Source: an uncultured Eudoraea sp.
Lineage (GTDB): Bacteria > Bacteroidota > Bacteroidia > Flavobacteriales > Flavobacteriaceae
Reading direction: 5' to 3'
DNA: 64,000 nt
Assembly: GCF_947490415.1 (NCBI RefSeq)
Contig: NZ_CANLGX010000004.1
Coordinates: forward strand, 486,512-550,511
In this document: one piece after another, positions 16,439 through 25,054 of the stretch
Layout: the number at the start of each line of letters is the position of its first letter
Numbering within the stretch: the first letter of the stretch is position 1
Position numbers and translations under genes: made by a program
Notes under the pieces: generated by a model
Seen by the model: only the letters and a program-made list of their open reading frames with translations
Database searches by the model: none
Told to the model about the DNA's origin: nothing

Positions 16439-17578
16439 TTGAAAATTTTAAAACTAACTATTCTCCTACTATTATTATTGCTGGCATGCAAGACCAAGAG
16501 TAAAGAAAATAACCCTATGGCATTGGTTTTGGCCTCTCCAAACACATCAATCAGAAAAGTTATTGACAGTGTTGATCAATATGAAGTCCAAATACTTTAT
16601 ACCCAAATAGATCGAAGCGACGATAGCATTGTTCTAACTGATTATGAATTTCAGTTGGATGATATGAATTACTTCTATCCTGCCAGCACTGTTAAGCTGC
16701 CTATTGCTGTACTTGCGCTCGAAAAATTAAACCTTATAGATTCAATAAACAGGCATACTAGATATTATATTGAAGGGGATTCAGTTGAAAACACCTTTGC
16801 AGAGGACATTACCAAAATTTTATCTGTTAGTGACAATCATGCAAACAACAGATTACTTGAATTCCAGGGACAGGATGACATTAATTCCAGGCTTGAAAAC
16901 AAGGGTATCCATCCTGTGAGAATTTCGCACAGACTAGGAATACATTCCGATGACGTTACTACAAAGCCTTTGATATTATATATTAATGATAGTACTACAG
17001 GCACATCCACACCTATTATAAATTCAGAGCCCATGCCTCTTAATTTAAAACGAATAAAAAAGGGGGATGGGTTTTATGAAAATGATTCAATACATAGCGA
17101 ACCTTTTGATTTCAGCTATAAAAATTATTATCCGGTTAGTACTCAACACGGAGTACTGAAAAGAATCATATTTCCTGAATTATTCAAGACAAATGAAAGG
17201 TTTAATCTTGGTGAGGATCAAAGAGAATTTCTGTTAACCGCGATGCATACATTACCCAAAGACGCAGGTTATGACCCACAAGAATATTATGACGGTTATT
17301 GCAAGTTTTTTATCTATGGAGATTCAAAAGAAAATATTCCCGAACACATAAAAATATATAATAAAGTAGGCTTTGCCTATGGTACCCTAACCGATTGTGC
17401 TTATATAGCGGATGAAAAAAATAATGTAGAATTTATGCTGACCGCCACCATTTTAGTCAATTCTGATGGAATATTCAACGACGATAATTATGAATATGAT
17501 GAGATAGGTATTCCGTTTTTAGCTGCCTTAGGAAGGGAATTTTACGATTATGAATTAAAACGAAAAAAAGCACCGTAA
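16439..17578 (+). CDS. Serine hydrolase lipoprotein, class A beta-lactamase-like
   Basis: A 379-residue exported protein. Translation must start at TTG 16439 to give the lipoprotein signal MKILKLTILLLLLLLAC (Cys17). The body has the serine penicillin-recognising fold: active Ser in PASTVK (SxxK), SDN in LSVSDNHANN, and KVG in place of KTG in NKVGFAYG. The order and spacing resemble class A beta-lactamases, but Bacteroidota have many such hydrolases without shown lactamase activity, and the KTG change weakens that call. The stop codon lies inside the following terminator hairpin. Confidence 0.75.
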   Translation: MKILKLTILLLLLLLACKTKSKENNPMALVLASPNTSIRKVIDSVDQYEVQILYTQIDRSDDSIVLTDYEFQLDDMNYFYPASTVKLPIAVLALEKLNLIDSINRHTRYYIEGDSVENTFAEDITKILSVSDNHANNRLLEFQGQDDINSRLENKGIHPVRISHRLGIHSDDVTTKPLILYINDSTTGTSTPIINSEPMPLNLKRIKKGDGFYENDSIHSEPFDFSYKNYYPVSTQHGVLKRIIFPELFKTNERFNLGEDQREFLLTAMHTLPKDAGYDPQEYYDGYCKFFIYGDSKENIPEHIKIYNKVGFAYGTLTDCAYIADEKNNVEFMLTATILVNSDGIFNDDNYEYDEIGIPFLAALGREFYDYELKRKKAP

Positions 17579-17590
17579 AACGGTGCTTTT
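17566..17590. terminator. Bidirectional intrinsic terminator
   Basis: AAAAGCACCG (17566-17575) pairs with CGGTGCTTTT (17581-17590) around a small loop, flanked by A7 and T4 tracts. It ends both the serine hydrolase (+) and the fasciclin gene (-), which converge here. Confidence 0.85.
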
Positions 17591-17612
17591 AAATTTAATA
17601 TTTAAGATTGTA

Positions 17613-18131
17613 TTAAGGCATTACTACGTCTTCGATGATATGAATTACGCCATTAGAAGCCATTACATCTGTCTTAGCAATCTTGCTGTAATTTCCGTTT
17701 TTATCCATTAGATAAATCCCGCCATCTTTTGAAACTGCAGTAAGAGTTTCACCATTAAGCGTTGTAAGTTCAGCTTTACCATTTCCAGATTTTAAAGCAC
17801 TGGCAACATCAGCAGCAGCAATTTTTCCAGCCACTACATGATAAGTTAGAATAGCCGCTAACTTTTCCTTATTCTCAGGTGCTAATAAAGAATTCATAGT
17901 ATTTGAATCTATCTTAGCGAAACCAGCGTTAACTGGCGCAAAAACTGTAAAAGGTCCATCACCCTGAAGAGCGCCAACCAAATCTGCAGCTTTTAAAGCA
18001 GTTACCAATGTTGAAAAATCGTCTACAGATGCAGCAATATCAACAATATTCATGGCCTTATCTTGAGAGGTGGCAGTTTGAGTAGAAAACACTAAAGCTA
18101 CCGTTGAAAGAATTAAGAAAATTTTTTTCAT
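17613..18131 (-). CDS. Secreted fasciclin (FAS1) domain protein
   Basis: A 172-residue exported protein with a signal peptide (MKKIFLILSTVALVFSTQTATSQ) and one full FAS1 domain, including the H1 motif DGPFTVFAPVNAGF and the YH region ILTYHVVAGK. FAS1 proteins mediate adhesion or bind small ligands on the cell surface. It is transcribed divergently from the ECF sigma/anti-sigma pair, with 119 bases between. In mycobacteria FAS1 proteins MPT70/MPT83 are the main targets of the SigK-RskA pair, so this gene is a likely target of the neighbouring sigma factor. Confidence 0.92.
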   Translation of the reverse strand: MKKIFLILSTVALVFSTQTATSQDKAMNIVDIAASVDDFSTLVTALKAADLVGALQGDGPFTVFAPVNAGFAKIDSNTMNSLLAPENKEKLAAILTYHVVAGKIAAADVASALKSGNGKAELTTLNGETLTAVSKDGGIYLMDKNGNYSKIAKTDVMASNGVIHIIEDVVMP

Positions 18132-18170
18132 GATTTGTTTAAAGATTTAATATTAGTAATTATTAATGTG

Positions 18171-18221
18171 CACTTTGCATTGTTAAATACACATCATTTA
18201 GAACCATGGATGAGCAAAGTG
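18171..18221. repeat. Inverted CACTTTGC repeat in divergent promoter region
   Basis: CACTTTGC (18171-18178) and its complement GCAAAGTG (18214-18221) lie between the divergent fasciclin and sigma genes, each about 80-90 bases before the gene it faces. It could be a pair of promoter elements or an operator, or chance. Confidence 0.35.
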
Positions 18222-18250
18222 ATTTTTTATCATATCTTTAACATAACTAT

Positions 18251-18817
18251 ATGGCAGCAGACCCAAAAGACACTGAATTCATCAACCAACTTCTTAATGG
18301 AGATAAGAATGCCTTATATCTCTTATATGACAAGTATTCCGGTGCACTTTATGGCGTAATATTAAGGATGTGCAGAGAAGAAGATTTGGCCAAGGACCTT
18401 TTGCAGGAAAGTTTTATTAAAATTTGGCAAAAAATAGGTTCTTATGATCCCGAGAAAGGAAAATTCTATACGTGGGCGTATCGTATCGCTAAAAATACCA
18501 CTTTAAATGCACTTAGAAAATCTACTCCGCTCATCCAAACAGAAGATTTAAGTGTATATGAAAATAAAAACACAGATTTAGAGGTTACCGATTATTCTAA
18601 TTTGAATGGGATTTTAGCAGAATTGGAACCTCAACATCAGCAGGCAATTGATTTAGTTTATTTTAAAGGACTAACACATCAGGAGGCCCATAAGGAAATG
18701 AACGTGCCGTTAGGCTCTTTCAAATCATATATAAGACAAGCCCTTATGAAAATGCGGGAACGACGCTCAGAGCTTTCATTGCTTGTATTATTAACCCAAG
18801 TTTTTGGAAATGGATAA
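18251..18817 (+). CDS. ECF sigma factor (SigK-like context)
   Basis: A 188-residue sigma-70 family ECF factor. Region 2 is seen in LYDKYSGALYGVILRMCREEDLAKDLLQESFIKIWQK with the core-binding DLLQESF motif, and region 4 in QAIDLVYFKGLTHQEAHKEMNVPLGSFKSYIRQAL. The next gene overlaps it by 8 bases and encodes an RskA-type anti-sigma factor, so the pair is translationally coupled. The divergent fasciclin gene completes a content match with SigK-RskA-MPT70 loci. Probably autoregulated. Confidence 0.92.
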   Translation: MAADPKDTEFINQLLNGDKNALYLLYDKYSGALYGVILRMCREEDLAKDLLQESFIKIWQKIGSYDPEKGKFYTWAYRIAKNTTLNALRKSTPLIQTEDLSVYENKNTDLEVTDYSNLNGILAELEPQHQQAIDLVYFKGLTHQEAHKEMNVPLGSFKSYIRQALMKMRERRSELSLLVLLTQVFGNG

Positions 18818-19601
18818 GAAAAAGATTTTAGAAGACGGGCTTTTAGAGCAGTATCTTTTGGGAGAACTTTCAGATGAACAGGAAATCCTAATTCAAAAGG
18901 TACTAAAAGAAGATGCAGATTTAAGATCAATATTTGAGGGACTTGAAGAAGAATTCGAAAAAATTGCATTCGAGAATGCAATTTTACCTCCCGATAGTGT
19001 AAAAAAAGCTTTACGCAAGGCAATAGAGACTAGTGGTGAAAATACCAAAGTAAAGGACATTTCTAGTCCTAAAAAAAATGATACGTTCAATTATGGCCGA
19101 CTTGCTGTAGCTGCCAGTTTTGCTGCAATTTTTGCATTAAGTTCCTTTTGGTTTTACAATCGATGGCAGACCGCTGAAGATAACTTAAAAGCACTACAGG
19201 AACAGACTATAGCCTTGCAGGATCGTTTGTCAAACCTGGAACAATCATTTGAAATTACCAATGAGCGTTATCAGACCATAAACAATCGTAATGTAATTCC
19301 TTTGTTACTTAAAGGCAATACGATATTTCCCGAATCAAGGGCGGTGGCGTACGTGAATCATGCTACAAAAATTGTTATGGTAAATTCTCAGGGCCTCCCG
19401 CCTTTAGAGGAAGATAAAACATATCAAATGTGGGCCGATGTTGATGGTGTAATGATAAATATGGGGCTGTTACCGCCGGACAGAGATTTGATCCCTTTAA
19501 AATACATAGACAGGGCCGAATCTTTTAATATCACTATTGAACCAGCCGGTGGTAATGACCATCCTACAGTTGAAAATCTGATCTCTAATGTCCTGCTTTA
19601 A
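18810..19601 (+). CDS. Anti-sigma factor, RskA (anti-sigma-K) type
   Basis: A 263-residue single-pass membrane protein. A short cytoplasmic anti-sigma domain (LEQYLLGELSDEQEILIQ near the start) is followed by a membrane helix at about residues 94-112 (VAASFAAIFALSSFWFY), a coiled coil (EDNLKALQEQTIALQDRLSNL) and a periplasmic RskA domain (KTYQMWADVDGVMINMGLL). It holds the ECF sigma factor inactive at the inner membrane until the signal arrives. ATG 18810 lies inside the last codons of the sigma gene (8-base overlap); an upstream in-frame TTG is less likely. Confidence 0.88.
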   Translation: MDKKKILEDGLLEQYLLGELSDEQEILIQKVLKEDADLRSIFEGLEEEFEKIAFENAILPPDSVKKALRKAIETSGENTKVKDISSPKKNDTFNYGRLAVAASFAAIFALSSFWFYNRWQTAEDNLKALQEQTIALQDRLSNLEQSFEITNERYQTINNRNVIPLLLKGNTIFPESRAVAYVNHATKIVMVNSQGLPPLEEDKTYQMWADVDGVMINMGLLPPDRDLIPLKYIDRAESFNITIEPAGGNDHPTVENLISNVLL

Positions 19602-19651
19602 AACTAAAAGGATCTGTAACGGTTTAATTATACCATTTAGGCCAAAATACC

Positions 19652-20956
19652 TTATTTCAATGGTCTCCCATAAAGGTCAAAGTCTGCCGCATCTGTAATT
19701 TCAAGTTCTACGAATTCTCCTATTTTAACGTAGAAGTTCTTTGCGTCCACCAAAACTTCATTATCCACATCCGGAGAATCATATTCGGTTCTTCCAATAA
19801 AATAATTGCCTTCCTTACGATCAATAATACAACGAAAGGTTTTACCTATTTTTTCCTGGTTTAACTGCCATGAAATACCGGATTGAAGCTCCATAATCTC
19901 ATTCGCCCTATTTTGTTTCACCTCTTCTGGCACGTCGTCTTCCAGTTTATAAGCATGCGTATTCTCTTCATGGCTATAAGTAAAACAACCAAGTCGCTCA
20001 AATCGCATTTCTTCTACCCAGTTCTTTAAAGTCAGAAAATCTTCCTCCGTTTCACCAGGATAACCAACAATTAGTGTAGTTCTGATGGCCATATCGGGAA
20101 CCATATGCCTAAAATCTTTTAAAAGCGCGGTAGTTTTGGCTTTGGTAGTTCCTCTGCGCATGCTCTTAAGGATAGGATCCGAAATATGTTGCAACGGGAT
20201 GTCAAGATACTTGCAGATTTTTGGTTCATTCTTCATAACCTCAAGCACATCCATAGGAAACCCTGTTGGAAAGGCGTAATGAAGGCGAATCCATTCTATT
20301 CCTTCCACCTTAGCAAGTTCTTTTAATAATTCGGCCAGATTTCTTTTTTTATACAGATCAAGTCCGTAGTAAGTTAAGTCCTGGGCAATTAGTATTAGTT
20401 CTTTGACCCCATTAGATGCCAGTTTTTGAGATTCGATAACCAATTCCTCAATGGGCTTACTCTTGTGTTTACCTCGCATTAGTGGTATTGCACAAAAAGA
20501 ACAAGGCCTGTCACAGCCTTCTGCAATCTTTAGATAGGCATAATTTTTAGGGGTGGTTGTTAGACGTTCCCCTATTAATTCGTGTTTGTAATCAGCACCA
20601 AGGGCCTTTAATAAATTAGGCAGGTCACTGGTCCCAAAATATTCATCAACATTTGGAATTTCCTTTTCCAGATCCGGTTTGTAACGCTCACTAAGGCATC
20701 CTGTAACAAACACCTTATCTACCTCTCCTGACTGTTTTTTATCTACATATTCCAAAATGGTATTCACGCTTTCCTCTTTGGCATTTGCTATAAACCCACA
20801 GGTATTTATCACAACTATATTCCCTTCCTCTTCATGCACTACCTCTTTGTCATTCGCTCTGAGTTGCCCCATAAGAACTTCAGAGTCGTAAACATTTTTG
20901 GAGCATCCAAGGGTTACAACATTTATTCTATTTTTTTTTACCGACTTTGTTCGCAT
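19652..20956 (-). CDS. rimO: Ribosomal protein uS12 methylthiotransferase
   Basis: A 434-residue radical SAM enzyme with the three expected parts. First, the N-terminal UPF0004 domain starting NVVTLGCSKNVYDSE, with its cluster cysteines. Second, the radical SAM core with CDRPCSFC near residue 150. Third, a C-terminal TRAM domain. The SKNVYDSE sequence distinguishes RimO from the tRNA enzyme MiaB. It methylthiolates an aspartate of ribosomal protein S12. It stands alone with its own promoter and converges with the anti-sigma gene. Confidence 0.95.
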   Translation of the reverse strand: MRTKSVKKNRINVVTLGCSKNVYDSEVLMGQLRANDKEVVHEEEGNIVVINTCGFIANAKEESVNTILEYVDKKQSGEVDKVFVTGCLSERYKPDLEKEIPNVDEYFGTSDLPNLLKALGADYKHELIGERLTTTPKNYAYLKIAEGCDRPCSFCAIPLMRGKHKSKPIEELVIESQKLASNGVKELILIAQDLTYYGLDLYKKRNLAELLKELAKVEGIEWIRLHYAFPTGFPMDVLEVMKNEPKICKYLDIPLQHISDPILKSMRRGTTKAKTTALLKDFRHMVPDMAIRTTLIVGYPGETEEDFLTLKNWVEEMRFERLGCFTYSHEENTHAYKLEDDVPEEVKQNRANEIMELQSGISWQLNQEKIGKTFRCIIDRKEGNYFIGRTEYDSPDVDNEVLVDAKNFYVKIGEFVELEITDAADFDLYGRPLK

Positions 20957-20974
20957 GGGTTTTCTTTAGCCGTG

Positions 20975-20982
20975 CAAAAATA
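20975..20982 (-). promoter_or_regulatory. Promoter -7 element for rimO
   Basis: On the minus strand TATTTTTG matches TAnnTTTG, 18 bases before the rimO ATG. No TTG -33 element is at normal spacing. Confidence 0.45.
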
Positions 20983-21045
20983 CAATACAATAGAAGAAGA
21001 GCCGCTTTTTAACACGAATTCTTCTCATTATAAGTTAATTCATTA

Positions 21046-21336
21046 ATGGTACTATTGGTCTATTTAGTAATTAAACCAAAAGAAACCACAAGTTCAAGGA
21101 CTATTTTTAATTTAGTATTATTGGGCTGTTTGTCCTGTGAAAATAATTCGGATAATTTAACAGATTCAGTAATTAAAGAAAATGGTCCGGATGAAAACCC
21201 AGATTCCTCCTTATATTTTCCAGGAACCAACTCTGATTATTGAGAAACTGTAAGTCTTGACGAATTGGGATGAAATTCCACCTTCCACCATGAAATAGTA
21301 GATTTCCGGGTGGAAAAGATTAGGAACCTTAAAAAC
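21046..21336 (+). pseudogene. Remnant of a serine hydrolase lipoprotein gene, nonsense codons at two Trp positions
   Basis: The frame encodes a hydrophobic lipoprotein-like start (FNLVLLGCLSCENNSDN), then LYFPGTNSDY, a TGA, ETVSLDELG, another TGA, and N. Flavobacterial serine hydrolases of the beta-lactamase superfamily begin their mature domain with a pattern close to LYFPP..S.WET.S..ELGWN, so both TGA codons replace the expected Trp (TGG to TGA). After that the frame loses similarity and ends, and the rest of the enzyme is missing. This is a decayed, truncated gene rather than a small protein. The exact original start is unclear. Confidence 0.6.
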
Positions 21337-21383
21337 TAAAAATACTTTCTTTTAGAATTAGCTTAATTTTTTTAACCGTTCTA

Positions 21384-22427
21384 TTAATGTAATGAATAAG
21401 TTAGTTGCAGGTTTATACCGTAGTCATCATTAGATAGCGAACCTTCAGCAGGATTACTATCATAATTGAAATAGAAATTGAAACCAACCTTAAAATTATT
21501 ATTCAATATACTAATACTGGGATTAAGGTTATAAGCCGCTCGATATCTTTCTTCACCTGTAAAATAAGGGATGAAATTGAGATTGGTCTGTAACGATATT
21601 TTTGGGCTCGTGTATTTATAGATTTCATAAGCCACACTTATTGCTCCTGCCAAATCCTGTTGTGAAGCGTTAGAAGGCTCATAAGGAGTTTCTGTTATAC
21701 CGCTTAAAGCTGCAGTTACGTAAAACCTATTCCATGTGTTATAGATAATATCCTTAACCCCCCCCAGGCTTAAATCAAATCTTCGTTTTGTTCCCAATTG
21801 TAAATTTTGGCTCATACCCACTAGTATCAAAGAAGACCATTGGTTTTTAAACATTCGTTGCCATTGAAGATTAATATTAGTGTTAAGGGCAGTTAAACTA
21901 TCTCCCTGATAAGAGGTGTTAAGATTCCAGTTGGTTTGGTAAAACGTTTTCTTATTCCTGTAATCCAAATTTCCCGAAAAGGCTATTGTAGTTAGATTGC
22001 TACCTTTAGAATAATTACCTCCAAGACTCAAATTTCCACTAATTTTCATCCAAAATTTATTTTTTATTGGATGAGCTTCAACAATATCATCAATATATAT
22101 TGATTCTTTTTGGCCATCTACTAAAATAATCACTTCTCGATTACTATCAGAAGCTTCTAAAGAAGAATAATAAATGAGTCCGTTTTTCATTACTATTTCA
22201 AATTGTTTTTTTGAAATAAAAGTATCTATAAAAGGCTGTTCAACATTAATTGTGCCCATACCGTCCATTTTCCATGTAATGATGCCGTATTCCATCTTTT
22301 TAAAATCTCCTTTTAGCACATTACCATTTACATGAACTATTGTGTCTGTTTTTTGAGCAAGCCCTTTTATTTGTGGAGTCACTATAAAAAATAAAAATAG
22401 AATAATATGTATTGTAGCTTTATTCAA
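21384..22427 (-). CDS. DUF481 family outer membrane protein (YdiY-like)
   Basis: A 347-residue exported protein with a signal peptide ending at about residue 24 (IKGLAQ). The N-terminal half has two short SH3-like motifs (VHVNGNVLKGDFKKMEYG and VDGQKESIYIDDIVE); the C-terminal half is a beta barrel with alternating strands (KISGNLSLGGNYSKGSN, AFSGNLDYRNKKTFYQTNWNL) ending in LQLTYSLH, an outer-membrane-like aromatic end. DUF481 proteins include the salt-induced YdiY; their function is not settled. It stands alone between the serine hydrolase remnant and the amidase. Confidence 0.82.
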   Translation of the reverse strand: MNKATIHIILFLFFIVTPQIKGLAQKTDTIVHVNGNVLKGDFKKMEYGIITWKMDGMGTINVEQPFIDTFISKKQFEIVMKNGLIYYSSLEASDSNREVIILVDGQKESIYIDDIVEAHPIKNKFWMKISGNLSLGGNYSKGSNLTTIAFSGNLDYRNKKTFYQTNWNLNTSYQGDSLTALNTNINLQWQRMFKNQWSSLILVGMSQNLQLGTKRRFDLSLGGVKDIIYNTWNRFYVTAALSGITETPYEPSNASQQDLAGAISVAYEIYKYTSPKISLQTNLNFIPYFTGEERYRAAYNLNPSISILNNNFKVGFNFYFNYDSNPAEGSLSNDDYGINLQLTYSLH

Positions 22428-22532
22428 ATTTTTAATTTTATGATTTCGTTTATCAAGATTTAGACTGTTATTTAATAGTTGATTTTGATGCCCCTTTAAG
22501 TTTCAAAATGAAAAGGTAGGTAATTATTCAAG

Positions 22533-24194
22533 CTAATTATATGCCAAAGGTGGTTTTCTAATTTTTGTGGCAATCTCGAAAGCACGTCCTAATCCAAGCA
22601 AATCGTTTTCATGAAAAGGCTTTGCAATAAATGTAAGGCTTATGGGTTCCCCGGTTTCCTTATAGCCCATGGGAATAGTTAATGCCGGATATTTTGCCAC
22701 AGCAGCATAGCCAGCATGGTAATTGTTAATGGATAAAATAGCATCCAAATTTTCCTGATCCATGGCGGTATCGAAAAATAGTCTTCCATTTTTCTCCAAT
22801 CTACTTTTAATAACTTCCAGTTCTTCTAAGGTGGTAGAATCTTTAAGAATGCCATCAAAAATGGATTGTCCGTAAGGAATACGCAGTAAAGAATCTTGTA
22901 AATTAAATTCCACAATCTCCTCCATAGTGCGCATAGGAATTACTTCCTTATTTTGGATATTGGTACTAAGGTATTCAGGAAGATCATTTTTCATATCTAT
23001 ATTAAGGAGGGTTAAAAACCCATCCATAGATACCTCCGGTGCATTAAACTCTATTATTTCTGCACCCAGTTTTTTAAGTTTGTTAATCGTATTCCCATAA
23101 ATGGAATCAGTTTCCAAAAGATCTTTGAAAACACCTAACCGTTTTCCTTTCAGACTCACTGGATTCAAAACCGCTTCAAAATATTTCTCGTCGGTACTGA
23201 CAGACTTATCATCAGCCATATCCTTCCCCGTCATTGCCGAGAGTAAAATGGCATTGTCTATTACATTCTTAGTCATTGGGCCCGGGGTATCCAGTGTACT
23301 TGAAATGGGCACAATCCCTGATCTGCTCAAAAGTCCAATAGTAGGTTTTAAACCAACTACAGAGTTTAAACTGGAAGGGGAAAGAATAGAACCCGAAGTC
23401 TCAGTGCCAACCGCTGCAACCGCATAGTTGGCGGCGACAGAAGTTCCGCTCCCGGCACTGGAACCTCCTGTTTCAAAAATTCCTCTGCCATACGGATTCA
23501 ATGTCTGTCCGCCAATAGCACTGTATCCCAGAGGACAGCCATTACACATATAATAGGCCCATTCACTAAGATTAACTTTGCCCATTATCAATGCTTTGTT
23601 TTTCTTTAATTGCCTGACAATAAAGGCGTCTTCGGTTTCATTATCTTTCAGGGCAATTGATCCGGCAGTTGTATTCATCCCGGCTGTACCAATATTGTCT
23701 TTAAGGAAAATCGGCATGCCAAAAATTGGATGACGGTCTTCTGAAATTAAATTGTCAAGCTCCCTCGCTTCCTCTACCACATTCTCATTTAAAGCTAGTA
23801 TGGTATGCAATGTTGTTTTGTTATCAAGTTCAAATCGATAAATTCTATAGAGAAAAAACCGAACTAATTTTTCATAGGTCAATTTTCCATCCTTTATGTG
23901 CCCTTGAATTGTGGGTATATCCTGTTCAAGAATCAGGGGTTTAAGTTGTTCATAATCGGTCTCAGACATTTCTGCCACTTCGTGATAGAGCGGCCGGAAA
24001 ATCTCATTTTTGTCTGACACCCTGGATTGAATCAGTTTGAAGCGCATTCGTGATTTTTCATGCTCCTGGCTCGCTGCTACTTCAGAAGAGTCATTGTAGG
24101 TTTTCCATAGTACAAGAGAGGAATAATCTACTTTCTTAGATTCCTTGCAGGAAATAATTAATAAAAGACCAAGTAGGAAAATTAGCTTTTTCAT
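22533..24194 (-). CDS. Amidase-signature lipoprotein
   Basis: A 553-residue exported hydrolase with a lipoprotein signal (MKKLIFLLGLLLIISC). The amidase Ser-Ser-Lys triad is visible: Lys in FGMPIFLKDNIG, cis-Ser in GGSSAGSGTSVA, and the nucleophile Ser in VGTETSGSIL. It probably hydrolyses an amide in the periplasm or at the surface; these large amidases are not the GatA subunit, which is cytoplasmic and works with GatB/GatC. It is last in the ftsY-DUF2911-amidase unit and its start overlaps the upstream stop by 4 bases. Confidence 0.87.
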   Translation of the reverse strand: MKKLIFLLGLLLIISCKESKKVDYSSLVLWKTYNDSSEVAASQEHEKSRMRFKLIQSRVSDKNEIFRPLYHEVAEMSETDYEQLKPLILEQDIPTIQGHIKDGKLTYEKLVRFFLYRIYRFELDNKTTLHTILALNENVVEEARELDNLISEDRHPIFGMPIFLKDNIGTAGMNTTAGSIALKDNETEDAFIVRQLKKNKALIMGKVNLSEWAYYMCNGCPLGYSAIGGQTLNPYGRGIFETGGSSAGSGTSVAANYAVAAVGTETSGSILSPSSLNSVVGLKPTIGLLSRSGIVPISSTLDTPGPMTKNVIDNAILLSAMTGKDMADDKSVSTDEKYFEAVLNPVSLKGKRLGVFKDLLETDSIYGNTINKLKKLGAEIIEFNAPEVSMDGFLTLLNIDMKNDLPEYLSTNIQNKEVIPMRTMEEIVEFNLQDSLLRIPYGQSIFDGILKDSTTLEELEVIKSRLEKNGRLFFDTAMDQENLDAILSINNYHAGYAAVAKYPALTIPMGYKETGEPISLTFIAKPFHENDLLGLGRAFEIATKIRKPPLAYN

Positions 24195-25054
24195 TGTTTT
24201 GTATTTATTTGTTTAAGACTCCAAACAGAGATATTTTGTTCATTCATGCGTACAAATTCATCTTTTTCTTCTTTTTGGGCTAATTCCAATGATTTTTGTG
24301 CTGAAATAATGGCACTGCCATAATCTTTCAAAGCAGCTTCAACCAAAGATTTAACCCTGTAAAAATAATAAGTATCCCCTCCTAATTCAATAGCCTTATT
24401 TAGATAAGACAGCGCCTCCGGGTATGATTCTCTCTGTTCCTGCAGATAGCGTGCCGCTTCATAATACGTTTGAGCAGTAGGATTTTCCGCTATTTTGAAT
24501 GCAATTTCCTGCCTCATTTTTGTATCTGTATCCACTGAAATTGGGATTTTTATAAGGGTATGTTCCCAAATCCAAAGCATATTAATGGAATTGTGGTCAA
24601 TTTCATCAAAAGTAATCAGGAAATTTTCCTGATAATTAGGAATTTCTTGTGGTTTTATCCGAATCCTGAAAGCATCTTCTTCCGGATCATAAGCTTTTCT
24701 ACCATCACCCCAATGCTCCGTATTTTTGTGAAAAACTACGTCCCAGTGACCTTCATAAGGAAAGGCATAAAGCGCATAAGTGCCCTCAGGTAAATTATTA
24801 CCCATAATAGTCAAATCGTCATCTGCTGTGAATTTGGTAGACTCATTTGCGCCAACACGCCAAATTCGCCCATAAGGAACAAGACCTCCTAGTACTTTTC
24901 TGCCCTTTGCCCCGGGTCTTGAATAGGCAATTGTAATTTTTGTAAGACCAACATCCTGCTCAACCTTTGAAAACGGACTGGCTTTAGGAGCCTCAATTTG
25001 CGCGGCAAGTACTGTTGAAAAGCAAGTAAAAAGTATGAGGTTTAAAACTTTCAA
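24191..25054 (-). CDS. DUF2911 exported protein with TPR-like C-terminus
   Basis: A 287-residue secreted protein. After a signal peptide (MKVLNLILFTCFSTVLAAQ) comes the DUF2911 domain, with GLTKITIAYSRPGAKGRKVLGGLVPYGRIWRVGANE and the family pattern EGTYALYAFP. The last 100 residues (TYYEAARYLQEQRESYPEALSYLNKAIEL…) form a TPR-like helical repeat. The function of DUF2911 is unknown. It overlaps ftsY and the amidase by 4 bases on each side, so the three are translated as a coupled unit although ftsY is not obviously related. Confidence 0.85.
   Translation of the reverse strand: MKVLNLILFTCFSTVLAAQIEAPKASPFSKVEQDVGLTKITIAYSRPGAKGRKVLGGLVPYGRIWRVGANESTKFTADDDLTIMGNNLPEGTYALYAFPYEGHWDVVFHKNTEHWGDGRKAYDPEEDAFRIRIKPQEIPNYQENFLITFDEIDHNSINMLWIWEHTLIKIPISVDTDTKMRQEIAFKIAENPTAQTYYEAARYLQEQRESYPEALSYLNKAIELGGDTYYFYRVKSLVEAALKDYGSAIISAQKSLELAQKEEKDEFVRMNEQNISVWSLKQINTKQ

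Noticed and set aside
18135..18359. Small plus-strand frame overlapping the fasciclin-sigma intergenic region
   Set aside because: It overlaps the start of the clearly real sigma gene in another frame and has no recognisable sequence.
21046..21336. Reading TGA as Trp (alternative code) to rescue the serine hydrolase frame
   Set aside because: Genuine genes here end normally with TGA, for example the ABC ATPase at 876-878, so the standard bacterial code applies and the frame is decayed.
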